A DNA stretch of 64,000 bases from Pseudeuparius sepicola (Eukaryota > Arthropoda > Insecta > Coleoptera > Anthribidae). This document shows positions 51,830 through 63,756 of this stretch, in pieces. Positions within the stretch are counted from its first letter, which is position 1; the number at the start of each line of letters is the position of its first letter. The position numbers and the translations under genes are program-made. Under the pieces are notes generated by a model, which was given only the letters and a program-made list of their open reading frames with translations, was not told the origin of the DNA and ran no database searches. Where the stretch lies: contig OY987299.1 in assembly GCA_963920635.1 (NCBI GenBank), positions 18,713,401-18,777,400 of the forward strand, in the 5' to 3' direction.

Positions 51830-52409
51830 AGTCTGGAGAGCGCTCAGTCAAACACTCTGTATACCATAGAACTCTGAAAATATAAAGAAAAAACTATTTT
51901 TATAATAAATAGAGAATAATTTGTATAACACAGCCGTAAAGTTTTCAAAATAAACTATAGTCGCCCCCAGTTAATTTTCAAGAATGTTTCTTAAGCATAG
52001 AAACCAATATAATTAGTCTGGAGAGCGCTGAGTTAAACACTCTGTATACCATAGAACTCTCTGAAAATATAACGAAAAACGATTTTTATAATAAATAGTG
52101 AATAATTTTATATAACTCAACCATAAAGTGTTCAAAAAATAAGTTATAATCAACCCAAGACCACAGCTTCCAGCCCGAAGCGTCGTCTGTACCGCACGTC
52201 GACTGGAACCGCGCCTCGACCTTCGATGGAGCGCGTGGCGCGTGTCCGCCACCTTCTGGAATGAGAGCGCCGAGTTAAACACTCTGTATACCATAGAACT
52301 CTCTGAAAATACCATAAAGAAAAAACTATTTTTATAATAAATTTGTAAATATCGAATAATTTTGTATAACACAACCATAAAGGGCCCAAAAAATAAGCCA
52401 TAGTCAACC
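51830..52409 (-). repeat. Three degenerate tandem repeats (E2 copy)
   Basis: Reverse complement of 15381-15960, no notable change. Confidence 0.6.
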
Positions 52410-52693
52410 CAAGACCGTAAGGTCGAGTCCAGTTCGAAGCGCGGTTATTCTACCTGCCTGTCTGGACTGTACCGGAGGAGCCCCGACTGAGCGGTATTCT
52501 AGCGTCCGACTAGACTGTACCCTCGGCACGCCCGCGGCAGCATCCCCCGAGAAGCGGTACCGCTGACTGTACCACCGCAGCGCGGCGTTTGATACTTTCT
52601 CCTACTGGCCCACCCACGTTGCATACCCCAAGCAGGCGACTTCAACGCGCTACCTGAATAAGAAAGGGTAGAAATTTTCAAGAAACCCCTTTG

Positions 52694-52770
52694 GAAATAC
52701 AGCCGTGGTTAAGAGACAAGCGTCTTTTGCTACCAGCTAGGTGTCTCGGGTTCAATCCCCGGGTATTTCA
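52694..52770 (+). ncRNA. tRNA-like sequence (E2 copy)
   Basis: Same perfect acceptor stem and B box as the E1 copy. A T-run about 85 bp downstream (52855-52861) could terminate a pol III transcript. Confidence 0.4.
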
Positions 52771-53083
52771 GAGCACTGAAAACAAAACTAATGGGGGGAG
52801 GGGGGGCCAAGGCAAGTGGCTAAGTGGCAATTAAAGCAATTGGCAATTGGCAATATTTTTTTAAATAAAAAAATAAAAATTACTTTTTCAAAAAATGTTT
52901 TACTTTTTTTTGCATATTCTTAGAGCAATTGTCTAATTGGATATTATGTAGAATATTTTCTCACTGTCCTTGGGAAATTCGCTAGGCATTTTTTTTATGA
53001 TTTGTTTAAAATCAGAATATCTGTGCCCAGACAATATTGGGATTTGTAGTAAAAAACACACAAACAAATAATATTTTTTATTT

Positions 53084-53185
53084 TCACAACTTTACATTTC
53101 TAAACTTTTTAGTTAGTTCATACATAATAATCAAGCGTCTCAGCTCTTCGAGTGCCTCCATATATCGCCGCAGTCTCTCGCTCAT
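53084..53185 (-). CDS. 33-codon TIR ORF (E2, polymerase side)
   Basis: Intact copy. Confidence 0.35.
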   Translation of the reverse strand: MSERLRRYMEALEELRRLIIMYELTKKFRNVKL

Positions 53186-53469
53186 GCTTCAGAAAATATA
53201 ATATTTGTAGTCTTGCCGACGGGCCCCAAGCTTGTTAAAAAATACCTTTTGTCACCATTCAATTCGTCAATTCGCTCTTGAGTTAATTGCTCCGTAAAAC
53301 GCTGAGGCAGGATGGTCTTGAAGTCGGCAAATTCCACCACTACCTTTTCCCCAAACTTGGTATTTATTCTCTTAAAACACTGGATCTCAAATTTTTTATT
53401 TACTTCCAAATCTCGAACATTCACCAGATTTTTCACCAGCAAATTGTTTAAACTATTTAAGAAGGACAT
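53182..53469 (-). CDS. TIR OB-like protein (E2, polymerase side)
   Basis: Intact 95-aa copy, start ATG at 53469 as in the other TIRs. Confidence 0.55.
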   Translation of the reverse strand: MSFLNSLNNLLVKNLVNVRDLEVNKKFEIQCFKRINTKFGEKVVVEFADFKTILPQRFTEQLTQERIDELNGDKRYFLTSLGPVGKTTNIIFSEA

Positions 53470-53639
53470 GTTGTAAATGATCTGCGTGTCTGATGAGATC
53501 TTAGTTGAACCTCTCCTATATAGCTGTTTCAATAGGAGTGGGGAGAGAGTGGGGAGACGGGCAAAACCTAGGAGAGTACCAGACCAGACAGGTTTCGACA
53601 AGTCTGGTCTGGTGTTCTCTTAGTATCTCTACTGCTAAG

Positions 53640-53853
53640 GTATCTTTGAATTTACACGACCTAATGGACTTATAAAAGTCATATCCAATCAAGTCAGATA
53701 AAAGTTGTATGAAAAGTCATGGAAACCCGTTTCCAACCGTCCATATTCAGTCATAAAGGAGTTGTAAAAAGGACAATACGTCTATAGAGAAGTTGTATTA
53801 TTGGTCGCAACAACGTCTTCACGTGTTTTATGCAACTTTAAATGTTACTTGGG
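53640..53853. repeat. Other half of the older split TIR element
   Basis: Runs from E2 to AAATGTTACTTGGG. Pairs with 31264-32815 once the spacer is flipped. Confidence 0.7.
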
Positions 53854-53998
53854 CCAGAAGGGAGCGTGGTTGACTATCGTTAAATTATGAAAAAAATGTT
53901 AGGTCCTTCCCGACAATACATTTGAAAGATTTTTCGAATCATGCATTTTCAAAATTTGGAAGTTTGGACATAAAATTTTAATTCTCTATCAGTTTGAT

Positions 53999-54030
53999 CG
54001 TTGACTGACGTATTAATACGTCAGTCAACG
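53999..54030. mobile_element. 32-bp perfect palindrome, minimal MITE
   Basis: CGTTGACTGACGTATT followed by its exact reverse complement, flanked on both sides by GTTTGAT (53992-53998 and 54031-54037). It consists only of the two termini of the family seen at 9630-9810 and still has a 7-bp target duplication. Confidence 0.75.
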
Positions 54031-54245
54031 GTTTGATGCTTTTCCCGAAAAAATCAAGAGCAATTTTTGAATGATAAGGGTAAATAAAAATATCAAAATG
54101 TATTGGTTACAACGCTGATACAGGGAGTTTGAAGTTTGGTATGCTTATTTCGACATGTTGCATGAAGGGCCATTCTCGTACATTTTCCCAGGAAGCCCCC
54201 AGCTGCAAATTTAGCGTGGCACTCTCTTCTCACCATCGTTCTTCC

Positions 54246-55132
54246 CAGTGGCGTATCCAGGATTAGCGTCTGGGGGGGGGGGGGGGCAATCAGTTATAAA
54301 TAACAATGTATCCTCTTCCCACACGTTTTCTAAGCAAAAAAGGTTTACTTGGTGAATAACGACAAAGGTGACCGTTTTCGAGAAATTTTCAAATTTCTGC
54401 ATCGATGCAGGTGCATATCGACACTCGTATGCAATTAAATTCAAAACAAAATTTAAATAAACAAGCACATTTATTTTTTGACAGTTTAATTAACTTGTTG
54501 TTGTTTTTTTTTCAAGAAAATTTTGTCGTCTCAAAAAGTTACTTAAAAAAATCGAAAATAAAATTTCAATTTCAACACCCTGAATCTGGAAAACCAAACA
54601 TCTGCGGACCTATGTTCATAATAATATGAACTTTTCGTCATATTTTCCATTTTTCTTTTTAATTTTTAAGTTATTACCGGACACCCTGTATAACAAAAAT
54701 AATTCTTCTTCGAACCAGTAAAATCTATATCACAAAATCAAGTATTCTTTTTTTGGTCTTGAGCTCGTCAAATATCTCCTCTGGAGATATGGGTATTTCA
54801 GGGTACACATAAAGGAGTGTTAACCCATTCAGTCGGTTTTCGCCAATATTGTTTCTAATATAAATTTTTAAAATGTTCAGTTTTGAAAATGTTCTTTCTG
54901 GCACACTGTAATTGTGCAAAATATGTTTAGTAGGGGTTTTGCCTAATTTACGGTTACACGCTGCGACCGACGGAGTGTGTGCATAATATACGGCGGCGCG
55001 TTCTCAAATCTACTGCACAGGTTTTAATTTCGAGAAGACAAGGTGAAACAAATAACAAATCTCGTTTATCTCGACAGCTCTGGGGGGGGGGCAATTGCCC
55101 CCTTTGCCCCCCCCCCCCTGAATACGCCACTG
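54246..55132 (-). mobile_element. hAT-derived element with 8-bp target duplication
   Basis: Begins CAGTGGCGTATCCAGGATTA and ends with the inverse of CAGTGGCGTATTCAGG; G-runs and C-runs lie just inside. Flanked by GTTCTTCC (54238-54245) and GTTCTTAC (55133-55140), a 7/8 match. An internal minus-strand stretch is a hAT transposase C-terminus, so this is an internally deleted, non-autonomous copy. Confidence 0.8.
54725..54925 (-). pseudogene. hAT transposase C-terminal fragment
   Basis: Contains SVPERTFSKLNILKIYIRNN and GENRLNGLTLLYV, the dimerisation-domain signature. No catalytic core or ATG-led full gene. Confidence 0.7.
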
Positions 55133-55140
55133 GTTCTTAC

Positions 55141-58100
55141 TATAATTTAAACTTTCGGTATTAATCCCGCGGAGGCCGTGGAATTAAGCGGACGCCCCAA
55201 GTTCTAAAGTTCCAAGGGGGCGGTTGGGGCCCGGGGGCGAATAACTTTTTTTTATGTCGGGGGAAGAGGACGGGCGCCCGACTCTCAATGCTTGACCACC
55301 GAGGGCGCTCGGAAAAGGGGCGCACAGAGCGGAGAGAGGAGTAGGAAATTGCGGAAGAAGCCGGAACAAAGGAGTCGTACGCAGAATGATCCCTGTGTGT
55401 GCGCGCTTTTAGGCGCTACGATACCCCCCATTTTCAAGGGTTTCGTAGTTTACATCTCCTACTTGCATTTCTTAATATTTTCACTTGATTTTTTTTTGTG
55501 GCTTAGATAAAACTACGAAGAATCGTCGTTGTGTATCACGAACTGTGCAGGACTAATGCGACACTGTGAAAAAAAATGCCAAACATACCCGAAATTCGAC
55601 TATATTCGGTTAAGAATTTCGAGTATTTCCACCGCTCAAAAATAATTCGAAGGACACAACGACGATTGAGGCATTCTATAACATTATTTTAAGACTACTT
55701 TCAAGTCGATACGTTTGTTCGTTTGGCTATGATTTGAAAACTACGAACCCATTGCCCGGCAATAAAATGATCCGTGAATTGGCCATTCGAGCAGGAATTA
55801 GACGTACGGAGATAGGCGGGCGGGCGGGCGTTCGCTGGAACTCGTGGTTCCCCTACTTCCCCCTACGTCGGCGTACCTCACCGGGCTCGGAAACCACGTC
55901 AGGAGAACTTTCAATCGATATCAGATGGTTCATTTTTCATTTTATTAGTCTCAGTCTCCCTTATTTGTGTTTCGCTTGTTTTGAATGTTAGTATGTTAGC
56001 AAATATTTATATTTCCGAGTACCCGAAGAAAATATTTTCTACCGCGACATTATGTATGTCGACTGGCATATAATAATACTCATTATTATTATTCCTCCAG
56101 GAATTATAAATAAATAATTATTAATCCATTGCGCCACAAATAAATTTTAGAAAATAAATAATTATTATTCACAAAGTACCTACTTTTTGCTTTTGTGTAA
56201 AATGGTTTAATCCCTAGGGCATAAAATGGCCTGGTCGTGCAAAAAGAGTAAATTTAAATTCTAGACCAAATTGTGCGCTTGATTTTTACTTTAAAAATGT
56301 GATAGGTACAAGTAATAATTTTGCCAAATAAATGGGTCATGTGAAGCATTTTTTGAAAACGAATTCCTATGTAAATCGCTGCATGATAAAAGCTAATTTA
56401 TATACTTTCCAGAGGGAACGATAATAATTCTGACATCCAGTCAGTTTTAGAAACTTCTTCGTTAGAAGATTGTTCGAAAGTCATTGGAGTTGAAAATCGG
56501 GCAAAATAAAAATAGTACATTTTATTGTTCCAGTCTGTCGAATTTATGACATTTTAATACATTTTCTAGGATGTTCGATAATTCAGATTTGTCAGAATAA
56601 GGTTCTGAAACTGAACCGCAGTCAGGGCAAGAATACCTATAATGTTTGATAATGATGTCACAACAGTCACATGTAGTGAAACCAATAGGAGTAATTTGTG
56701 GGCTTGAGTGCTTTTATTCCCGTAGGTACCTAATATGGTTTCCAGAATTTGAGAGAGGGGTACCTACATATTTTGCATTTTGCACACTTATTCGGATTTA
56801 GGTATAAGTAGTACTGCAGGTGCATAGGGTTTGGGAAACAAACTTTCTGGGAAAAACAGGGCTTTGAATGGAACATTTACAAGGGATTAGAAATTAATAG
56901 CTCCTATTATCTCACAACTATTACTTTATTTAAAAAGGGAGACCAGTTTCGTAACTCTATAAATTAGTCCTTGAGGATGTAATTTTATAGATTAACGAAA
57001 CCGTTGTGATATAATATGGCCTATTCACTCTAATCCCTCTAAAGTGAACTCTTACAGTGTAGAAAGTTTTTAGTTAGATTTATTTATTATTACACAAATG
57101 TAAATATGGAATACCTACTAGTTATATAAAACATTTTGAAGAAGTAGACTTTAGACGCACTTTTTTAGTCGTAGCAACACTATTATGCAGAACAATTATC
57201 CAATCAAACATTAATAGATGTTCAACTGACCCTAATGTGGTTCAAGAAGAATTCGGTAATCGAATCGTTAATTTAGATTTTATAATTGAGCAATTACAGA
57301 AGTTTTTTTTATACACGAACCCTTCATAGCATGCACCTTTGCTGATATGAAAAATAATAGTAAAATTGCTTCGACGCCAAAAAGCTATGCAGTCTGTTTC
57401 CAACGAAAAGTGAACGCCCTGAAAAATATCATTTTTGCAATAAAGCAAACAGGCCATCGCCGTTTTTTAAATATATATTCGCGCTTCTTCGTCGGCATCG
57501 GCGAGACTCGTGTGACCCCGGCGGCCGTCGGCGGCGGCCGGCACGAGTTATTATTTCATATTATCTACACGTCTACACAGGAAAAAAAGACTGTCGTGAT
57601 TTTAGTGAGTTCGTGTATATAGTCACTTTTCCATTACCTACTTTAAATATACAAGCAAATCCATGTGGTCCCAACAATATAATCTATACTTTTGACGTAA
57701 TTGCAGATGAACCAATAAGTTTAAAATAGTTTGAATTTCCGTTAAGAAGACGTATTGTCACTTCGATACTAAAATTGGCATACTACAATGAAAGCATAAC
57801 CTCGGTTTTAAAATATCTTATGTTTTATTTAAACAATTAAATTTATTTTATTTGAATAATAATAATTCTCACCCTCAGACTACTCCAAACTATATAAGAG
57901 TACCCCAGAAGCAACTGAAAAAACATTATAATTCATTGGATGAACAAAATAACTTAATTGCAACTTTTATATTCATCAATGTAAGTAATCATAGTCCAAG
58001 CAAATTGTCATTTTTTTATGGAGGTAGAAAAAAAAATGATTCTTAACAGGTAGATATTTTCAGGGTTGGTTGTGGGTAGCGTCCTGAGTATAACCCCAAA

Positions 58101-59050
58101 AAATCACCGTCGAAGTCGTGTTACGAACCCCGCAATAGGAGTGGTTTTGCAAACATTTTTTTGCAATTTTTTTTCTTCTCATGTGTACAATTTTTTTTTT
58201 CTTATGTATACATTATTACGTTCTCTACAACTTTCCCTCATGAAGTTTTTTTTTTAACTTCAATACTTCACGAGATATAGGTAAAAGATCACCACTATCT
58301 AAAGTGCTTTATAAGGGTAAAAAAAAATTATTTAAAACAAGCTGATTTTTTTCAGGGTTAACTGGGGGTTAACTTAGGAGTGCACACAGTGATCGCAAAT
58401 TAAAGGTTTTGAATCAACCCTACACTCTATATCGTTCGTAGTCATAATGAACACTGCAAGTGAATGGCTATAATTGATATTAGTACCCACAATTAAGTAT
58501 TACAAATCCAGCAAAAATTCAGTGACAATAGTAATTTCAGTATAATGAACAGTTAAATGTATCCCTATTTAATTCAACACCATGAAACGTTATGTTGTTC
58601 TGACAAAATAATGTGCTTAGAAAAGAAGTATTATAGACTCAATTCCAGAACACGCTATTTATTGAAATAAAATATTACATTTAAATTATTCATTAGAATT
58701 CAATATCAATTGTAATTGAATTGATTATTGTTAGTTACAAAAAAGCTTCTGCTTGAGTTTGAGGAATAATATCTCATATTGAATTAAACAGGGTTTTTTA
58801 CAAAGTGACAGATTTTTCTCAGTGTAGTACCCACGGCCGGCCTGCCCCTCAATCGTAGCACTATGAAGGGGCAGGCTGGAGTGGGGAGTCGTGGGGACCA
58901 GAGGAAGGAAAAGGATAGGCATATCTAATCGAGCGACGTTTGTCCTGAATTGAGTCGGGCACTTTGGGCGGATTTCATAAGTATCGTAGCCTCTTAAGGT
59001 TCTTTAGACAGAAAAGGAAGAGATGAGATTCTTTTAGAAAAAAAAAAAAT
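55141..59050. other. Intergenic, no gene recognised
   Basis: Two GC-rich patches (about 55160-55440 and 55800-55910, with GGCG repeats at 55818-55830; another near 57500-57545) in AT-rich sequence. They might be promoter-proximal CpG-rich segments of an unseen host gene, but I see no exon that I can support. Confidence 0.4.
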
Positions 59051-59420
59051 CAGGCTATTGTGCCTGATTATACAGGGTGCTCGCAACTCGGCGAGATTTA
59101 CAAGGTATGTCCGAAATCAGGCCCCGGCAAAGTTTAATTGCATACGAAACTGTACAGGGTGTCCAATTTTGGGTGTTTTTGGGTGTTTTTCTCAAAAATC
59201 TCGGTTATTATTAAAGCTAGAGGGTTGCGGTTTTCACGTCACTGTACTACTTTGTTGAGAGGAATTTGGTGGACCAATCATATTTTGGATAAGCAGGTTT
59301 ATAGTTTCCGCGCATTGGCGCAGGACTGAAATTTTCGATTTTTTTTGGAAACCTCTCTCCTGGCTACAACCTCTCTCCTGGCTACAACTTAGTTGATAGT
59401 TGATTAAATTTGTCGATATA

Positions 59421-59783
59421 CAGCGTGATCAGTTAAGGGCGGCCCTCGGCCATTTCTCGGGAACTATGCAAGCTAGAAAGATGCGGTAAAAAAAATTAAT
59501 AAAAGTGACCCAAATAATTTCAATGAAAATGTTTTCAAGTTATTTCGTTTGCCGTTTGTTCGTTTACTATTTGAGGTCCAGATAAGGTAGGCGATTTGTG
59601 GAGCAAAAGACAGTTTTATACAACAACTTGGCGAATTCGCCCCCTGGCGGCAAACGAAGGAACTTAAAAACATTTTCATTGAAATTATTTGGGTCACTTT
59701 TATAAACAATTTTTTTACCGCATCTTTCTAGCTTGCATAATTCCCGAGAAACGGCCCAGGGCCGCCCTTAACTGATCACGCTC
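59421..59783. repeat. Nested palindrome 1
   Basis: Left CAGCGTGATCAGTTAAGGGC and right, inverted, the same sequence; the arms include GCAAGCTAGAAAGATGCGGT. Inserted in the outer palindrome. Confidence 0.7.
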
Positions 59784-59792
59784 TATATCGAA

Positions 59793-60010
59793 AAATTTAA
59801 TCAACTATTTTTATAGATTTTTTGGCGTAGAATCGAATGGAATAATTAGTTTTTTGGTGGCGTTAATAGTTTTTGAGATATGAACTATGGTTTCCATTTT
59901 AAAAAAATATAACTTTGGTTCATATCTCAAAAACTATTAACGCTACCAAAAAACTAATTATTCCATTCCAATCTACGCCAAAAAATCTATAAAAATAGTT
60001 GATTAAATTT
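59793..60010. repeat. Nested palindrome 2
   Basis: Arms begin AAATTTAATCAACTATTTTT and meet near 59900. Nearly perfect over about 100 bp per arm. Confidence 0.7.
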
Positions 60011-60659
60011 GTCCATATATATAAGTTGTAGCCAGGAGTGAGGTTTCCAAAAAATCGAAAATTTCAGTCCTGGGCCAATGCGCGGAAACTATAAAACTTT
60101 TCTAAAATTTGATTGGTCCACCAAATTCCTCTCAAAAAAGTAGTACAGTGGCGTGAAAACCGCAACCCTCCAGCTTTAATAATAAACGAGATTTTTGAGA
60201 AAAACACTCAAAATGGGACACCCTGCACAGATGCCTATAGAGGGAATTTTTTTTAGGAATGTAGTATCGAAATTTAGCAAATTTTCTTGAAAAGCTAAAA
60301 GTAACTTTTACTCTTGAAAATAACAAAGATCCTTAAAAAATATACAGGGTGGTTCAAAAGTAATCTATAAGCTTAAAAATCTGATAGTTTTTGCTATCGG
60401 GTATAGATATACTAGGTTAGAATTCCTGGATTGGGAGAGTTAGGACAATAGTGTCACATTTTAACAGAAAAAATAATTTTTCCAAAGTCACATTAATTTT
60501 GAGGATGAAAAATTATTTGGGATAGATTCCAATGGGCGTAAGAAACTTCTGACCACATGAATATCTATACGTATTAAAGTTGGTCCGTGATACACGCGCA
60601 CAAATGGCGGGTTAAGTATTTGAAAAGCTCCTCCTATTCATTTTAATTACTAGATATTA

Positions 60660-60785
60660 TTACTGTTACTAAATCGCATTTGTTGGCAAAATCCACAGTT
60701 TAATTATGAAAAACTGAAAAGTTTAATGAAGGTCACAATAATTAAACGGTAAGTTTTGCCAACAAATACGACTTAGTAATAAAAT
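60660..60785. repeat. Short inverted repeat
   Basis: GTTACTAAATCGCATTTGTT near 60664 is the inverse of AACAAATACGACTTAGTAA near 60762, with GCCAA continuing both arms. Confidence 0.55.
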
Positions 60786-62168
60786 TAGAGATTAAAATGC
60801 AAATTCGTTAAATATATTAAAATTATATACAGGGTGAGTCATTAATAATGGCACAGGTTATATCTTTTTGGTCCTGCAGGTCCATCATTTTAGTGCATCT
60901 TTTAATTCTGCAACATAACGATCAAATCAACCGTTTGCGTTGAAATTGCCAAAACGTGCCACAAAACACCCGTTGACTTCAATATTCGAAAAATAAAATT
61001 TTCACCTACTGCCTTTAAATATGTACTACACAAAGACTGTACCATTTAAATTGAAAAAAATCTTGAACAATGTACCAAAAGATGTTCACTTTCAAAATGG
61101 TACGGATTGAAAATCGACAAAATTTGGACAACCTATTTCAAGAAAACGATTGTGTTTAGACCAATGTTCATTTGGCAGTTGTTTCTTCATTACTACAACA
61201 TACAAACCTTTGTATAGTTCTATCCCACGAATTTCGGTAGACGTGAACATCGTATTATTTTTAACTACACAAACAATATAATAACAAATAAGAATAATAC
61301 TATAATACATCGCAGAGATATCTAGTAATGTTTTGGTTGAGCGGTATACGGAATGACAGCATGACGGGACGTCGAGTGGGCTTGGGTGAGTGGGTGGCGT
61401 TGCCACATATGCGAATATTTCCTCATTATTGAAGTCTGAATATTTATTATACACATATTTTAACGGAAGTGCCACGTGACAGAGATGAAGAGGATATAGT
61501 TTCCAGTGTGTGCATCATAAACAGACACAGTCGTAATACATTACATTCGTAATAAAAAAGTATTTATGTGACAATATTTTTATGTGCAGTTGCTCAAAGG
61601 TTATTAAATCAGAGATATTCATATGCAAGGTGGAGACATTTGAATAGAAAAGTACAATTTTCCTTTCTTCCACGAATTATTGCAAACGGGCACCGGCAAC
61701 GTTGCAATGCCGTTTCTCCTGACAGGCACAGAGGTTGCCACGTTTGGCGTTCTAGTCAATAAAACGACGAAACTATAGATTTCAGCCTGAAGAAAACTGT
61801 GCATCTTTGTCTTTAATTATCATAACCAAATAAGGGTTAAAAGCCGTTGTTTCATTTATTATGTTGGTGCATCTACTGTAAACTGAGTACGTTTTTGGAG
61901 CCATTAAAAACATTGTCAAGTACCTACCCCATTAAAATCTACAAAAAAATGCAATCAATTTTATTACAATTGTACTAATTACCCACTTCTCCGCCACTGG
62001 TTGTTCAAGATGTTGGATATTAACAGGTTTTATCCTAATCGATGCCGTTATGACGTGTACCAAATATAGGGCTTAAATTACCTTAACTAGTTGGGTAAAT
62101 ATTCGATAAATTCCACATATTTTTTAAAACAAACACCCGTAACTTTTCTATGAAGCTTTAAAAATATT
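60786..62168. other. Intergenic with one unpaired MITE end
   Basis: TA-CAGGGTGAGTC at about 60831 starts a CAGGGTG-type element whose other end I could not find. A 127-codon minus ORF (61092-61475) has no recognisable pattern. Confidence 0.4.
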
Positions 62169-63605
62169 CAGTGTCCTCAAAAAAGTTCACACCACAGGGG
62201 GGAAATTTTTAATTAACGCTTTATTTTGAAACTTAATTATGGGGTTACCTTTAACTTTAAAAAAGATGAAAAATGACCCACTCAAACGTGGTCATGCGAC
62301 TTTCGTTATCTGTCAAAAATGACATTTAAATTAATATATCGCCAAAATGGATTTAGTTGTTAAAATATCAAAAAGTTTTACTTGAAAAAGTTGTTTCTTT
62401 TTCAATTTTACGTAAGTATACCAAATTTGAATGCTCTACTAAAATATTTCGTTTTTTTTCCATTTTTTAATATTTATGAAATTTCTGAAAATTTTAAAAA
62501 CTCGAAACTTCGTAAAAGCTATTTTATATCACTAGCTTTATCATTCTATTAATTTTTTATTACTAATTACCGATAAGAATAGGTATTTTTTAAAATAAAA
62601 TGATATTTACGCTTTAAAATTCTGTTATGTTTGTTGCAAAGTTGATGTACCGTCTAGCATTTGAGGTATAAATTTAGTTACATTACGTTTCCCAGTTCTA
62701 AATTGATGCCAAAATAATAATAAATTAAAATATCATCAAACTATTTTACGTATCTAAGCAAAATTCTTTACTTTTATGGAATAAATAATTATTACCTTTT
62801 AAGTTTAATTTCACATTAATCGATATTGATGAGTAGGCCATGGAGAGAATAGAAGCAATTGTTTTTATTTGACAATTGTTTTTATTTTACAGTTATCAAA
62901 CTGTCAAATAAAAACAATTGGTTCTATTCTCTCCATGGCCTACTCATCAATATCGATGTAATGTGAAATTAAACTTAAAGGTAATAATTATTTGTTCCAT
63001 AAAATTTAAGAATTTTGCTTAGATACGTAAAATAGTTTGATGATATTTTGACAATTGATTATTATTTTGACATCAATTTAGAACTGGGAAACGTAATGTA
63101 ACCAAATCTATACCCCAAATGCTACTAAATCAACTTTGCAACAAACATAAAGGAATTTTAAAGCGTAAATATCATTTTCTTTTGAAAAATGCCTCTTCTT
63201 ATCGGTAATTAGTAATAAAAAATTAATAGAATGATAAAGCTAGTGATATAAAATAGTTTTTACGAAGTTTCGAGTTTTTAAAATTTTCAGAAATTTCATA
63301 AATATTAAAAATTGTCAAAAAACTAAATATTTTAGTAGAGCGTTCAAATTTGGTACACTTACGTAAAATTGAAAAAGAAACAACTTTTTCAAGTAAAACT
63401 TTTTGATATTTGAACAAATAAACCCATTTTTGGCGATATATTTTTTTTATGTCATTTTTGACAAATAACGAATGTCACATGACCACGTTTGAGTGGGTCA
63501 TTTTTCATCTTTTTTAAAACAAAAGGTAACCCCAAAATTGAATTTCAAAACAAAACGTTAATTAAAAATTTCCCCCCTATGGTGCGAACTTTTTGGAGGA
63601 CACTG
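62169..63605. repeat. 1.44-kb palindromic foldback element
   Basis: Starts CAGTGTCCTCAAAAAAGTTC and ends with the diverged inverse (GAACTTTTTGGAGGACACTG). Arms of about 700 bp meet near 62887. A TA follows the right end. Non-coding. Confidence 0.8.
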
Positions 63606-63756
63606 TAGATATAGTTTATACGAAAAAGTGCGGTTATTTTTTGAAGATCTATCGCCTGTTAAAGTCCTGCTACAAAAAACTGATTCGCCCTGTATTATGG
63701 ATCGCATCCGTTTTAATTGAGCCACTTCACATGTAAACCTGACATGTCATCATATA

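Larger units (their letters stand above)
36428..53633 (-). mobile_element. Maverick/Polinton element E2 (17,206 bp), inverted relative to E1
   Basis: Same gene set and termini as E1 in reverse orientation, near-identical over its whole length. All TIRs are complete. POLB is intact; the ATPase has a 1-bp deletion. The flanking 6-mers here are GGCAGG (36422-36427) and GCTAAG (53634-53639), which do not match each other. Confidence 0.97.
53050..53633. repeat. E2 polymerase-side terminal inverted repeat (584 bp)
   Basis: Full length. One base in the hairpin flank differs from the other TIRs (GGTGTTCTC versus GGTGCTCTC). Confidence 0.95.
59155..60225. repeat. Palindromic CAGGGTGTCC element with nested palindromes
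   Basis: Left end TA-CAGGGTGTCC and right end GGACACCCTG. The outer arms (about 59155-59390 and 60020-60225) are reverse complements, including a GGTTGCGGTTTTCACG stretch. Two further palindromes sit inside. Confidence 0.75.

Noticed and set aside
61092..61475. 127-codon minus-strand ORF
   Set aside because: No domain, composition like translated AT-rich non-coding DNA, no promoter or splice context.
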